DNA of 64,000 nucleotides from Cydia pomonella (Eukaryota; Arthropoda; Insecta; Lepidoptera; Tortricidae): assembly GCF_033807575.1 (NCBI RefSeq), contig NC_084720.1, forward strand, positions 18,235,570 through 18,299,569, in the 5' to 3' direction. Shown one piece after another: positions 45,744-56,225 of this stretch. The translations under genes and the position numbers were made by a program. The number at the start of each line of letters is the position of its first letter. Positions within the stretch are counted from its first letter, which is position 1. The notes below the pieces were generated by a model, which was given only the letters and a program-made list of their open reading frames with translations, was not told the origin of the DNA and made no database searches.

Positions 45744-45745
45744 GG
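45690..45745. repeat. (CAGA)n microsatellite
   Basis: About thirteen tandem 'gaca/caga' units. The cysteine/serine-rich minus-strand frame over it is an artefact of this repeat. Confidence 0.9.
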
Positions 45746-45792
45746 ACATGGCGAAACTATAAGGGTTCCTAGTTGACTACGGAACCCTAAAA

Positions 45793-46327
45793 AGAAAGGA
45801 AAAATAAGAAAATACGGCAAGTTCGTTACCATTTAATAAAAATAATGCCATAAATTATTTCATTTTTGTTGTGCAACTAATTCAATGCGACATCTCAGAA
45901 TCATTTAAATTTTGTGCATCTTTACGATCGAATATAAAATGACGTCATTACACTCATCACTGGCTAAGACCGTGGAATTGTGTTTAAAAAATATATTGAG
46001 CTCGATTCAAATTTAATAATCTGTTATGGTTTTGATACGATCTTGACGATCGCCTTGTTGTTATTGTTGGTCCTAGGGCACCCCGGAGGTACATAAGGCC
46101 TCCATAAGATCCTCCCACGCCTTTCTTGAGCAACCGTTTTGGCCTCGTTCCAGCTCAGTCCTAATCAATCGCCTTGGCTTAGGTTTTTTTGAAAGTTTAG
46201 GTTTTTTTGGGTTTAATTTTAATATTAACAGTGTAATTAATTTTCTGTTTTTTGTCGAACGGCAGTGTTTTGCATACATAGACATTACTTGTGACAGATG
46301 AGACGTCGCGTACCTAAAAACTTTTTT
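45793..46327. other. Intergenic, nothing recognised
   Basis: No supported gene. Minus-strand frames are lysine-rich low complexity. Confidence 0.4.
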
Positions 46328-46510
46328 TTTTATACTACGTCGGTGGCAAACAAGCGCAGCCCAATACATACAAAGAGCGTACTCCCATCTTAAAGGCCGG
46401 CAACGCACTTACAACCCCTCTGGTGTTGCAGGTGTCCATGGGCAACGGTAATCGCTTACCATCAGGTGATCCGTCTGCTCGTTTGCCTCCTCTACCATAA
46501 AAAAAAAAAC
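46328..46510 (+). repeat. RepB scrap fused to a RepC copy
   Basis: About 30 bp of RepB ('tatactacgtcggtggcaaa') is joined directly to RepC ('aaagagcgtactcccatctt' to 'gtttgcctcctctaccataa'). This suggests insertion of RepC into, or deletion across, a RepB copy. Confidence 0.75.
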
Positions 46511-46639
46511 ATTTTTGCTGTGCATTATTAGCTTTACTAGTTCATTCATATTTTATTTACAATAACAGTATACATATTGGATGTATACACTGGTGTTATG
46601 ATAACTAGTTGACTGTAACTAGTATTTATTTTTATTTTT

Positions 46640-46805
46640 TATTTTATTGGTATTCAGTAATCTGAAATAGGCCCTTTTCGCAATGTACCAAGGATGCTGG
46701 CGGCATTTCCTCGTTGTATCGCAATGGTGATACGTTGTGCGAGGAAGCCACAAGCTCTTCGGTCACCAGTTACGTCAACCAGACGCTTCCTGATTTCTGC
46801 AAAAA
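46640..46805 (-). pseudogene. LINE tail 'VETLGPWGP' family, copy 4
   Basis: Minus strand: EIRKRLVDVTGDRRACGFLA, QRITIAIQRGNAASILGTL, then the terminal part. The first part of the tail is missing. Confidence 0.68.
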
Positions 46806-47339
46806 TACTATCCTCATAATATGTGCCCGCATCAAAAATATACGCTTTAGTTAAGATAGTATTTATTTATCTATTTAGGTTTATGAATACCTGAAATCGT
46901 ACGGAATACTAATAACTGTCCGTTCGTTACTTTGCACTGTCATAAAATGTACAATTTAATACACTTTTTATGCACTTGGCGTAACTCGCAGCTGTTTTGA
47001 TGCCGATGCCTCGTAAACGTCCATAGGCTTGTTTACAAGCTGCAGAAAAACAACGGATTAACATACATTTGTTCAATAAAAGCTGAACATATATAAAGGA
47101 TTTATGTGGGAAAAGTACAGCCGTGGAAAATAAGAAAACAGTCACAGTTGAGTGCACAGCTGAATTTATAAATATAAATACAACTTTAGAGGACAGCGAT
47201 GGAATATATATATAGACGAAGCTCTTAGGACATTTGCGACTTCAGAGAACGGTCCACATGGCAAGCAGTCATCTGACAAGTTACTGACACCATTCCCACT
47301 TGAACCCCGACCACTCCGGAACCCTTCATATATAGTGGT
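46806..47339. other. Intergenic, nothing recognised
   Basis: The short minus-strand frame at 46,927-47,157 has no motif. Confidence 0.4.
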
Positions 47340-47445
47340 AATATTCGCTGTATTGGGTAAGGTCTTGGTAGCTCACATGGCAGAGCACTGGTCTTGCGAC
47401 CCAGTGGTCGTGGGTTCAAGTCCCACCCAAAACAGTGATTTATTC
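47340..47445 (+). repeat. tRNA-like SINE head, third family
   Basis: 'ggtagctcacatggcagagc' fits a degenerate A-box region and 'gtgggttcaagtcccaccc' contains a canonical B-box in a good T-arm. The anticodon arm does not close properly (nine-base loop) and no 3' acceptor match is convincing. It is therefore a SINE head or tRNA relic, not a functional tRNA. Confidence 0.6.
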
Positions 47446-47871
47446 CACTTTTAATTTGTTTCTAAGCTTCATATATAATACCTACTGTAAGCCTAATATT
47501 TTGTTCATTAATGAACAAAATTGGCAAAATACCTGATTTTAGTTATATGTAATCCGCAGTTAACAGGCTTTCATCATTTATATAATCGTCAAAGCATTTC
47601 ATTTAGCAAAACTGATTTCTGACCAAATATTGACCACATTCGACTTTCGCCGGGGTCACCAATGTAGAAAAGTATAGAGAGGCCAATAGATGGATGGATG
47701 GATGGATGGATACTCTCTCTAGGCGGGTGTTATGTCTAGGGACCGAAATCCACTGAGAGTTGGTCAGAAGTTTTACTTATAGTAACTGACATTTGAAATA
47801 ATGACAAAAGAACAACCGATAAATAATGTCAAAAGAAAAAAAAATACTGACGACATGTACCTATAGTTCGT

Positions 47872-47961
47872 GTCATTCACGATGACGCGTAGATTTGTCA
47901 AATCTAACCTTCAAAAATATGACGATACAAGTCAAGGCACGCGTCGTCGTGAATGACGCGA
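47872..47961. repeat. Short foldback MITE
   Basis: 'gtcattcacgatgacgcgt' at the left pairs with 'acgcgtcgtcgtgaatgac' at the right. The total is about 90 bp. Confidence 0.65.
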
Positions 47962-48801
47962 TCTATAATATGTAAAGTTGGTAAGCATATTTTGACCATT
48001 TTAACTATAAAACTCTAGTGTCTTTTTTTTTCAATTAAATAGGTATACTGATAAAAAAAAATACTGGTCACTCACACCCAAACTGGTCTTCTTAAATTAC
48101 GTGAGTGACCCATTTTAAATATTGTTATAGCCACTTGTATGGATAATAAATAATATCCGGGTTCATAAAATATATGTTATATGCTACTTAACATAACCTG
48201 TTATCAAATACATAAAACCGCCAACATAGTATAAAAAATAAATCGCCAAAAAATCCAATACTCACAAAAAGTATGTAGGTATTTGTGGCTCGTGATACTT
48301 CTCATGTCACGACTAGCCAAAAAGCAATGTCCAATAGCGTCCTCGGGTGTAATAATATACCTACCTCACATTAAATGTGTGCAAATGGCTCACATCGAAA
48401 CTGCAGCTGCATTAGTCGGTCACTGACCTCTAGGATCCGATTTGTACACAGACATATATTATTTCTAGACTACATTATCGGACAGATTTTTTTCTGCAAA
48501 GGCTTGTAAGTGCAAAACTTTTCTCTTTGGACCATTTGCACGTGTCTCTGTTTGACCCTGGTTAGCTAAAACTATTATGACTTTGGGTAAACTCAACGTA
48601 GTACCTATGTATATATTTTCTATAAAAAAATAGTTCTGAAAAAACGCCTCTAGGTAAGATTTTTTCAATGGTCGAATACATTTCATACATTTTAGTATGG
48701 CAGAATTGCTCCATTTGAGCGATCTCTAAATAATTTTTGATTGTTCTCAAAATGGGTTTAAGTATATAATTTTTATACGTTTTTGACTAAAAATAACCTT
48801 T
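47962..48801. other. Intergenic, nothing recognised
   Basis: No supported gene. A (GGAT)n run lies just upstream at about 47,690-47,710. Confidence 0.4.
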
Positions 48802-49016
48802 TTTATACTACGTCGGTGGCAAACATTTTAAGCAGTCTCCATAGCCTATGGTGCCTGCAACTCCAGAGGAGTTACATGCGCGTTGCCGACCCTAACACCT
48901 ATGAGTAGGGTCTAGTGTTATTTGGCTGCTGTTTTCTGTAAAGTGCAAGTACTTCCCCAGTTGGGCTCTGCTCTAAATCTGGAAGAACATCCGCTGTGCT
49001 GTGCCCTACTATACGC
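48802..49016 (-). repeat. RepB copy with internal deletion
   Basis: 'tatactacgtcggtggcaaa' is followed by shortened text, then 'gttacatgcgcgttgccgac', 'gtctagtgttatttggctgc' and 'gctctgctctaaatctgga'. Confidence 0.75.
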
Positions 49017-49334
49017 CTTACCTCCTTACAACACCTCACCTTGTAACACATTTTCATATTTATTCAAAATAAAATATAAAAAAATTTGACTACCCTAATG
49101 GACAGTCTATGTACATGTATATGTCTGCGGATTCACACTAAAATTAGTTGTAATATTCAGTAGGTACCGTTGGAAAACTGAGCTTGATGGATGACGGTTG
49201 CATTTTGAATAGCTTTGTATTTGAAACCATGTAAAGTAACAGGATTTTTGTGAAAATTGACGTTTTAACAGTAAATGATTGATTGTTCGCGATAGTTACG
49301 CTGACTTGGCTTTTTAGGTTTGAATAATTTGATA

Positions 49335-49580
49335 ATTATGATACAAACGTGGTCCCCATTTTCCTCTCTGGATTTTGACATTATGAAAAATATTTTTATA
49401 TAATTCGTATTAACCTTAACTATGCCCTACGTTTGACATTTTTCGATTTTTTGATCGTTGCAAAAATTAAGAGCGGAAAACAGATTTCATAAAAAATTTA
49501 AATGCTTCTAACTTTTATAATAATTAATAATTTGATAAAATTCAAACGTAGGGGCATAGCTATGGTTGATATGCAATAAA
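49335..49580. repeat. Dispersed repeat K, copy 1
   Basis: Blocks 'acaaacgtggtccccatttt', 'tctctggattttgacatta' and 'ggggcatagctatggttgat' recur, in the same order, at 57,320-57,545. Confidence 0.55.
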
Positions 49581-49947
49581 TTGTGTTATTGAGTTGTTGA
49601 TTGATTACTTAGTTTCAGAAAAATGATCGACATTTTACCTACTCTTCGGTATTTTGGTGAATTCTGAGCTCAGTTGCTGCCTACGGAAATGCTGGTTCTG
49701 GATTCGGATCTCAGTATTGACGTCTATGTATTTGTGTATATATAAGTCTATGTATTTGTGTATTTAAAGTTTGAAAAAAATATATATAGTATATCTAGGG
49801 CTCGGAGGTCAAACCCGATTCATATTTTTTTTTCATTGAAATTAGAACTCCACGTGTGTCACATATAGTCCAATTTCAAAAACCCTTTTGCTCGAGTTAT
49901 CAGCTTTAACCACGCACCTCTCGAATTATCATCGTCTGAGTATTTGT

Positions 49948-50091
49948 TACCGCGGCCGGCAATACGTCCCACTTTGTCGCTTGCCATAAGGACGAGATCT
50001 GTTTGTATCTTTATACGAATAACCTGAAAAAGCATCCTTATGGCAAGCGACAAAGTGGGAAGTTTTGCCGGCCGCAGTCACATTTACTCGT
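49948..50091. repeat. Foldback MITE, family J, copy 2
   Basis: 'ccgcggccggcaatacgtcc' and 'gtcgcttgccataaggacga' are matched in inverse by 'atccttatggcaagcgacaa' and 'agttttgccggccgcag'. Confidence 0.75.
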
Positions 50092-50105
50092 AAAACAAAC
50101 GACGG

Positions 50106-50222
50106 TATCATGGTCATATTTTTATCACTTGACATGTCATGCGTCACTTTCGCACTTACACACTTGTTAGAACGTGACAGGCGTGATGACAGATGACAAA
50201 ACACCGACCATCTTAGTCTACA
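50106..50222. repeat. Foldback MITE, family I
   Basis: 'catatttttatcacttgaca' against 'tgacagatgacaaaacaccg'. Sister copies at 10.2 and 43.5 kb. Confidence 0.6.
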
Positions 50223-50244
50223 GAACTTACTGTGGAACTCAGTA

Positions 50245-50845
50245 TTGTATTGTATTGTATTGTAGTTCGGGCGATTTTCCGCAACTCGACGACTGGCGCC
50301 TATTTTGCGTGACAAGGGGGGGTGGAGGGTTGGCTACTCTTGCCAGCCCAACTCCTCGAGGAATCCTATCAAACCTTTGATGTTGAGTAGGACCTCAGGG
50401 AGGTCTCTCGGGGATCCGAGATGTTTTGCCCTGTATGGGGCCACTCCGCTGCATTCCAGCACCACGTGAGAGGCTGTTTCTTCTGTCTCCATGCATCCTC
50501 GGCATAAGGGACTGTCTGTGACACCTGTTATGAAAAGATGTTTGTTAAATAGTCCATGACCTGTTATGACACTGGTTACCATACTCAGTCGGACCTTCCC
50601 TAGTTGAAGGAGCGCCCTTGTGAGCTTTCCGTTGATGCCAGGCATGGCTTCTTTTGCCTGTCTGCATCCAGTCTGATTCAGCCAGTGTTCTGTGTGTAGT
50701 TTCCCTGTACGTGCCAGCAGCATTGAGCGTACCTTGCTAAACGGTATCGGAAGAATCGGTTCCGGACCAATCGCCCCCGCACCCGATCCTTGCCTGGCAA
50801 GCTCGTCCGCAGCATCGTTACCCCGGGATCCACTGGAACTGGAAC
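50245..50845 (-). mobile_element. LINE 3' end with RNase H tail
   Basis: Minus strand: the end of an RNase H domain (GNDAADELARQGSGAGAIGP), a linker, then the conserved C-terminal tail (RLSMVTSVITGHGLFNKHLF, a zinc-knuckle-like LCRGCMETEETASHVVLECS) and a stop at 50,334. In element orientation the 3' terminus ends in (ACAAT)n, seen as (GTATT)n at 50,247-50,268. RNase H-bearing LINEs with this tail belong to the I/R1/LOA-like groups. Only the last ~170 codons are present, without frameshift. Confidence 0.8.
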
Positions 50846-51096
50846 TCAGTATATTTGTGTAAGTCGATAATAAATACTGGCCGAATTCTAATATTTGGCC
50901 CCATCCCTTGGGTAGAAAGGTCTAATATGGCGAATTCTTAAAAAGTAGTCTACGATTCATGTGATTAAAAACTTCAACGAAAGATAGACGACGAAACGAG
51001 AACGAAAGACAACGAAAGATATAGGAGGAAAATATCTATTAGTGAAGGCAATGAAAATCCTATTGCCGCTAGCGCGATCTAGAAGTCTCACCAACA
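50846..51096. other. Intergenic, nothing recognised
   Basis: No supported feature. Confidence 0.4.
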
Positions 51097-51410
51097 GCGC
51101 CATCTATTTTTCGTCACCTCACCTTTTGACGTAACACTAAAAACTCTCACCGCGACCTGTACCCCTAGTGTAAATTTAGTCGATAGCGAAACGTGACGTA
51201 CGCGTTTGCGTTAAGTCTCATTTTGTATGGGTTTTTGAACAGCGCGCCAAGCGGGACGTTTTGGAAAGTCAAAAATCTCATACAAAATGACACTTAACGC
51301 AAACGCGTACGTCACGTTTCGCTGTCGAAAATATTTACACTAGGGGTACTGGACAAGTGTCTTGAGGCCGAATCACGTAAACCGTTTTTACCTTGCAAAC
51401 GTTAATAAGT
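51094..51410. repeat. Local duplication, copy with MITE
   Basis: The sequence outside the MITE (51,094-51,158 and 51,350-51,410) is repeated without it at 51,893-52,007. Shared text: 'cagcgccatct', 'aaaaactctcacc', 'caagtgtct(t/c)gaggccg' and 'gcaaacgttaataagt'. Confidence 0.75.
51159..51349. repeat. 191-bp palindromic MITE (GTACCCCTAG family), copy 2
   Basis: Nearly identical to 22,902-23,093, with the same arms and interior ('agcgcgccaagcgggacgtt'). Inserted inside the duplicated segment described above. Confidence 0.82.
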
Positions 51411-51888
51411 AAAACATCCACTAATAACAATCCGATTTCCACTAACGCGATATAAAACCGCTCGTGCAATATTTTATGTAGGTATTTCATAGCAATCAGT
51501 CAGATTTATATAATGTATATTCTTATTTCTTTATTAATTTTATTTTCTTTTCCTTTTTTATAAATTCGATATGTTTTCTGAAAGAGCTAAGTATTTGTAT
51601 GATTTGATGTACATATATATTTTTTAATCAAATTTCTATAAAGTAAAGTATGTCTCTGTCTGTGTTTGTTCTTATTTAATGCATGTTAATTATAAGATGT
51701 AATGTTTTGAAAAGATGTGTCCTACCGAATTCCTTGCTGGTCCATATTGGGATACCCTCCGCCAATTGAGGGGGGATTTAAATCTTCTCGGGTCAGAGGT
51801 GTAGGGTTAGATCCGGTGTAGCTTTATTTGGCGTTCATAAGCGCATTGTAATATGCCGACTTGAATAATAAACTATCTTTATCTAACT
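51411..51888. other. Intergenic; LINE 3' UTR scrap
   Basis: 'ttgaataataaactatcttt' at 51,861-51,880 looks like the 3' terminus of a LINE, and 'gctggtccatattgggatac' lies ~120 bp upstream. No coding sequence. Confidence 0.4.
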
Positions 51889-51892
51889 CTCG

Positions 51893-52007
51893 ACAGCGCC
51901 ATCTGTATTTTTCACCTTTAGACGTCATTAAAAACTCTCACCCCGACCCGGTCAAGTGTCTCGAGGCCGTTTCACTTAAACCGTTTACCTCGCAAACGTT
52001 AATAAGT
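51893..52007. repeat. Local duplication, copy without MITE
   Basis: The counterpart of 51,094-51,410 lacking the 191-bp palindrome. The junction reads 'cccgacccggtcaagtgtct'. Confidence 0.75.
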
Positions 52008-52115
52008 GCTTTTTTTGTTGCGTCTGCGCCATTTCCTGCGTGAGCTATCGATCAATTTACGCGTCTGCCTGAATAATGACAGTTGTTTTCACAGGCTTTT
52101 AGAGTCACAAGCCAT

Positions 52116-52266
52116 AGAGTCAAACCAAGATAAGTTCGCAGCGATTTTGATAGCCCAGACGGCACGTGTATTTTAAACGTCAAACTTATATGAAATTATA
52201 ACTTTTACTAGACACTGGCACCGTCTGGGCTTTCAAAATCATTGCCAACTTATCTTGGTCTGACTT
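52116..52266. repeat. MITE with ~45-bp inverted arms
   Basis: The left arm 'agagtcaaaccaagataagt' and 'gcgattttgatagcccagac' is answered by the right 'gtctgggctttcaaaatc' and 'aacttatcttggtctgact'. Single arms occur at 1257 and about 3011-3070. Confidence 0.78.
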
Positions 52267-52270
52267 TAAG

Positions 52271-53118
52271 GTACTTTGACGTCTTTTTATTGAAAAACAC
52301 CAAAAAATAAGTCACCGCAGATATGTACAAATTATAAATCATATACGATCATTTACATTTTTTAGCTTTCATAAATTAATAGTTACTGATTTCTAAAAAG
52401 CGTTTGTCAATAAAAAAGACATGTCAATATTGTTTACTTTTTTTTTCAATGCTAGAAAAACGAACTATATAACTCTGCACAAATTTTTACAGTGACGAAG
52501 TGTGAAGGTGTCACATAATTTTATAGAAATTCGCGTTTATATATTTGTTTTGTCAAATACGGTGCAGAGGTAAAGCGGACTCTCAGGCGTATTCTGTAAA
52601 TTAGATCCGGATTCGTTTTGGATTAGATCTAATTGATAACTTGTTATTAAAATCAGAATATGCCTGTTAATCCTTGCGGTTCAAATCTTAGATCTATTTC
52701 ACGATGTGAATACAGAATGCGAACATGACGTTTCGATCTGTTACGTCGATAGTCGACTGAACCTAATACTTTCAATTAAATATTTAAATATAGTTTCTAA
52801 GTTTCACGGGTGTTTTAGGCTTTTTATCAGTTTTTTTTGTGTGTATGTACAGTCACGAACTTATATTGATGAACCATTTAGAATAGAATAAAATGGAATT
52901 ATTCTAGTCGTAAACATAAACAAGACAAATTACATAATATGTATAACAAAAACATAGAAAGTATTAAGTGCCACTTAATGGCCTGATCTCAGCATGCTTC
53001 CAGCGCTGATCTTCCGATGAGACCAATTTTTGGTTTTACTTTACATTAGACATTTCATACCGTTAGTATTGAGAACCAAATTAGTTTGAACCCTAATTAA
53101 AGTCTGATGATGGTACCC
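52271..53118. other. Intergenic, nothing recognised
   Basis: Short frames only; nothing supported. Confidence 0.4.
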
Positions 53119-53950
53119 TTTTTTTTTTTTTTTTTTTTATTATTCAAATTAGTTACACAGCATTACAGTATTACTACTAAGGCACTGCGAACTACAAAAC
53201 ATGTAAAAAAAAATACAAAGATACGAGATAAAACAAATAATAACAAAATACAATTTAAACATTGGATTTGGGCGACGACGTAACAGCGTGGCTCCGTAGC
53301 GTCGTCTGACTCGGCGCAGGATTCGGCAGGTTGCCCCGGAACCGCCGAAACACCACAGTTATTTTTTAGTTTATTATATAGTCCTCCACATCGATTTCGA
53401 TGACGGCGACCTCAGCAATCAAGGGTTTTCCTCTTATGAGCTCTTATGTGGCTGGCCAGGCCAAATTTGCTCTTAAACACCCTTTCACATTCATAACAGT
53501 ATAGATGACCGGCCGCGTTGTATGTATACACGTAGGAAGGCTTAGGTATATCCTTGCGTAGTTGGCATTTTACGTCTAATGTCGCGAGGCGGTTTTCCTC
53601 AAACGACTTGGTAGATTCGAAGATGGTAGATCGCCAAGATGACCGTTTCGCAGCGAGCTCCTCCCAACGTGCATTATCGATCGCACACGCGTTTGGGTGG
53701 CGCTTTAGCACGTCCTTATATCGAAGGTGTTGACAGCCGTGCTTCCGCTTTCCCTCTGCTAATTCTTAGTAGAATACAGCTCTAGGCAAGCGGCGATCGT
53801 CCATTCGGAGAGCATTCCCACACCACCTGAGCTGACGCTGCATCAATAGCGATGGAGGCGCTATTGTGCCGTACATTTTTATTAGATAACAAACGAACAT
53901 AGCGAGTTCATAGATATGTTTATTTCTTTGGCAAGTCCCGGAGCGCAATC
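53119..53950 (-). pseudogene. LINE 3' end with C2H2 finger and poly(A)
   Basis: Read on the minus strand, LLMQRQLRWCGNALRMDDRR (53,870-53,770) leads after a frame break into the 53,711-53,412 frame: LKRHPNACAIDNARWEELAA, QLRKDIPKPSYVYTYNAAGH and the C2H2 finger (YCYECERVF...ASHIRAH), with a stop at 53,412. The 3' UTR follows. The element ends in an 18-20-nt poly(A) (T-run at 53,120-53,139), so this is a retrotransposed 3' end. It is the sister of 11.4-11.74 kb and keeps the lysine codon lost there. Confidence 0.78.
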
Positions 53951-54149
53951 AGCGAGTCATGAGTTGAATTTTCCCTACGGCATTGTCAACAGGAAAATAT
54001 ACCCACTATCCTAATCTTGGTTTTCACCGTTATAAAAATAATGGTATCATTAAACTATTTTCCAACGACTTTTAGTAAGAAGAAGCTTGGAAGTAGTTAA
54101 ATCTTGACAATATAATTCCCATTTTTAAAACATATTAAAAACGCGACTT

Positions 54150-54772
54150 TATTTTGCTACTTTTATTTCCGACGTTTCTACTTTCGACGCAGGTTTCACT
54201 GGTCGCAATCGCGGATAAGGGCTGACTTAGACGGCATACGAACACGTATGCGATTTTAGTTACATTGCCGACTATTAAGGTCCATTTCGGCCGACCGATC
54301 ATACGAATACCGCAATGTATTGGTAATGAAACTCGCAGGCGAGTTCTCGCACCGTGCAAATAACCCGAGCCCTAACTGATGTCCAGACATAGAAGTTATT
54401 GTGGCAAAAACGAGTGCTTGAAAAAATGAAACATCGACAAATAATAACGTCAGTCATGGATTAATGATAAAAAGATGTAAATTTTACTTGCTGTATTTAC
54501 CGGGAGAATGAAAGTTAGAAGTTTAGAATTCCAACCATAATTTCTTTATTACATATATTAAGTATTTAAAAATAAAAACGTAAACTGTAGTTATACAATG
54601 TTAAAAATATCAATAACGCTCTATACAATAGACATGTCGATATTTGATTTTGTCAATCACTTTATTTGCCACAAAAACTTCTATGTCTGCTGATGTCCCA
54701 GAGGATGTGTTATCTGCGACCACGACCATAGAAACCTGCGTCAAAACGTCGGAAATAAAGGTATAAGTAAAA
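54150..54772. repeat. Element with inverted ends, ~0.6 kb
   Basis: 'cttttatttccgacgtttct' and 'gacgcaggtttcactggtcg' at the left are matched in inverse by 'cctgcgtcaaaacgtcggaa' and 'ataaaggtataagt' at the right. 'ttctatgtctg' and its inverse mark inner arms at about 54,390 and 54,680. No transposase. Confidence 0.55.
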
Positions 54773-54917
54773 AACTTAAGTAAGTCACCTGTTGTATGTA
54801 GTTGTAACGTGTTCGAATAGACAATACATGTTTAAAAGGCACACACAAACAAAACAAATGTCTATTCGATTCGAACACGTCACAACTACATATACAACAG
54901 GTGACTTACTTAAGTTT
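54773..54917. repeat. 145-bp palindrome with TTAA at both ends
   Basis: 'aacttaagtaagtcacctgt' and 'tgtagttgtaacgtgttcga' pair with 'tcgaacacgtcacaactaca' and 'acaggtgacttacttaagtt'. The arms are over 55 bp and nearly perfect. Confidence 0.82.
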
Positions 54918-55649
54918 ATTACTTATAACAATATAAATTTGCGATAGACCCGGACCCGAATTTAAAAACGCTAAAGTTTTACTAATTTCCAATTTTAACC
55001 AACAGTTTACTTCAAAATTCCGATCGCCCCCGAAAATTTACGACTAAGGCCGAGTCTAAATAAATCCTTTCGAAAACGAAATTTGGCTCAAGCGCATCTT
55101 TTTGTCACATTAATACTTTTGGCAGTTAAATGCATTATATTTAAACATTCTCATTGGAAAATTAACTTTAACTTAAAGCTATAAGGTTCAGATTTGAAAG
55201 AGAAAAACATGGAGGTTAGGTTTTATAGGTTAGGATATTCGGTTTCGGAGAAAATGCTTTGATGAAAGGGAGACAGATATTATGTGTTCGAGTCAAATTT
55301 TACATTGTACGAATATACTGTTAAATTTAAAAGAAAAAGGGCTTAATAGCTGTGATTTTCTTTACATTTTAAGTCTTTTTTTGGTTTCGTTGTCAAAGAT
55401 TTTCGTTTTCGATTGTTATTTGAAGTGCATAAGAGTTTGTGTGACATTTTACGCGTTTTGTAAATATTTTAAGGAGCGTTGGAATTTATTTAGGTTTGTG
55501 AGGAAATAATTTATGCAACTTAGTTCAGAGTGTAAATTAAAAGGCACTGACAGAATTCTGTCCCAAGTATTTTTCATGTAACTCCAGTATTTTGATGTTT
55601 AGTGTTTATTACACCCATTTGGTAGAAATTAATTTAAATTCGGCGGTTT
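54918..55649. other. Intergenic, nothing recognised
   Basis: The 75-codon frame at 55,282-55,509 is Phe/Leu/Cys-rich with no motif and sits in AT-rich sequence, so it is not called a gene. Confidence 0.4.
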
Positions 55650-55654
55650 CATTA

Positions 55655-55699
55655 AATACTTATTTATTAATATTATAGGGACATTACACAAATTGACTG
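55655..55699 (-). repeat. SINE-A tail scrap
   Basis: 'attatagggacattacacaa' then 'attgactga', cut off where the family-E MITE begins. Confidence 0.6.
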
Positions 55700-55955
55700 A
55701 CGGCCCAATTCTACTTGAGATACGATAACGATAAGTTCTGGTTTTGATAAGTTCTCATTTAGATATCGTTTGTATGTCGCATAATTGCCAGAAGCAGCTC
55801 GATTCGGGCAACCAATGTCATTTCGACGTTAGAAATATCGTAGATAGATCTTATTGGGATCACAGCGGAATCGAAATAAAAGTCAATTTTGACATGTCGT
55901 TTAGTTATCGATCCGTCCAAGATCTTAAATGTGTCTTAAGAACGGCCCGATTCGT
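55700..55955. repeat. Family-E MITE, more complete copy
   Basis: Inverse of the 11.0-11.3 kb copy. Inner hairpin arms 'gatacgataacgataagttc' and others. The ends 'cggcccaattct' and 'cggcccgattcg' read in the same direction. The long frame across it is not a gene. Confidence 0.6.
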
Positions 55956-55975
55956 AAAACGATTACGTGAATTCG

Positions 55976-56085
55976 ACGACCGGTCTGGCCTAGTGGGTAC
56001 ACTGACTCTGTCTATGAAGCCGACGGTCCTGGGTTCGAATCCTGGTAAGGGTATATTGTTGTCTGTTCTAATAAGTATTTTTTTA
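55976..56085 (+). repeat. SINE-A copy, 3'-truncated
   Basis: The head is present with the B-box GGTTCGAATCC. The body is lost after about 75 bp. Confidence 0.75.
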
Positions 56086-56097
56086 AGTAATTACATA

Positions 56098-56225
56098 TGT
56101 GACGTCCCACGGAAAAAGGTACTTTATGGCGGTCGGCGCTGTTATTAGCTTCGCTCCAATACTAATGCGGTGCTACGCGACGTAAGCGCCAACCACCATA
56201 AGGTACCTTTTCCGTGGACGTCACA
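56098..56225. repeat. Hairpin MITE (CCATAAGGT family), copy 1
   Basis: 'tgtgacgtcc', 'acggaaaaaggtac' and 'ttatggcggtcggcgct' pair with the inverse 'agcgccaaccaccataa', 'ggtaccttttccgt' and 'ggacgtcaca'. Confidence 0.8.

Larger units (their letters stand above)
40635..45792. mobile_element. Composite ~5.2-kb element with inverted ends
   Basis: The left end reads 'gtagggttccgtagttac'. The right end reads 'gttgactacggaaccctaaa', which is its near inverse. Internal landmarks are known to me from dispersed, mainly non-coding lepidopteran repeats: a G-run at 45,389, the (CAGA)n tract at 45,690-45,745, and 'ggacatggcgaaactataag'. A SINE-A copy and a family-I MITE lie inside it. No transposase frame is seen. 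It may be one element enlarged by nested insertions or two partial elements facing each other. Confidence 0.45.

Noticed and set aside
45650..45832. Minus-strand frame rich in Cys/Leu/Ser/Val
   Set aside because: It is a translation of the (CAGA)n microsatellite.
47365..47440. Possible tRNA gene
   Set aside because: The B-box and T-arm are good, but the anticodon arm does not close with a seven-base loop and the context is SINE-like.
55744..56148. 134-codon plus-strand frame
   Set aside because: It runs through a family-E MITE, a SINE-A head and a hairpin MITE; three repeats in a row, not a gene.
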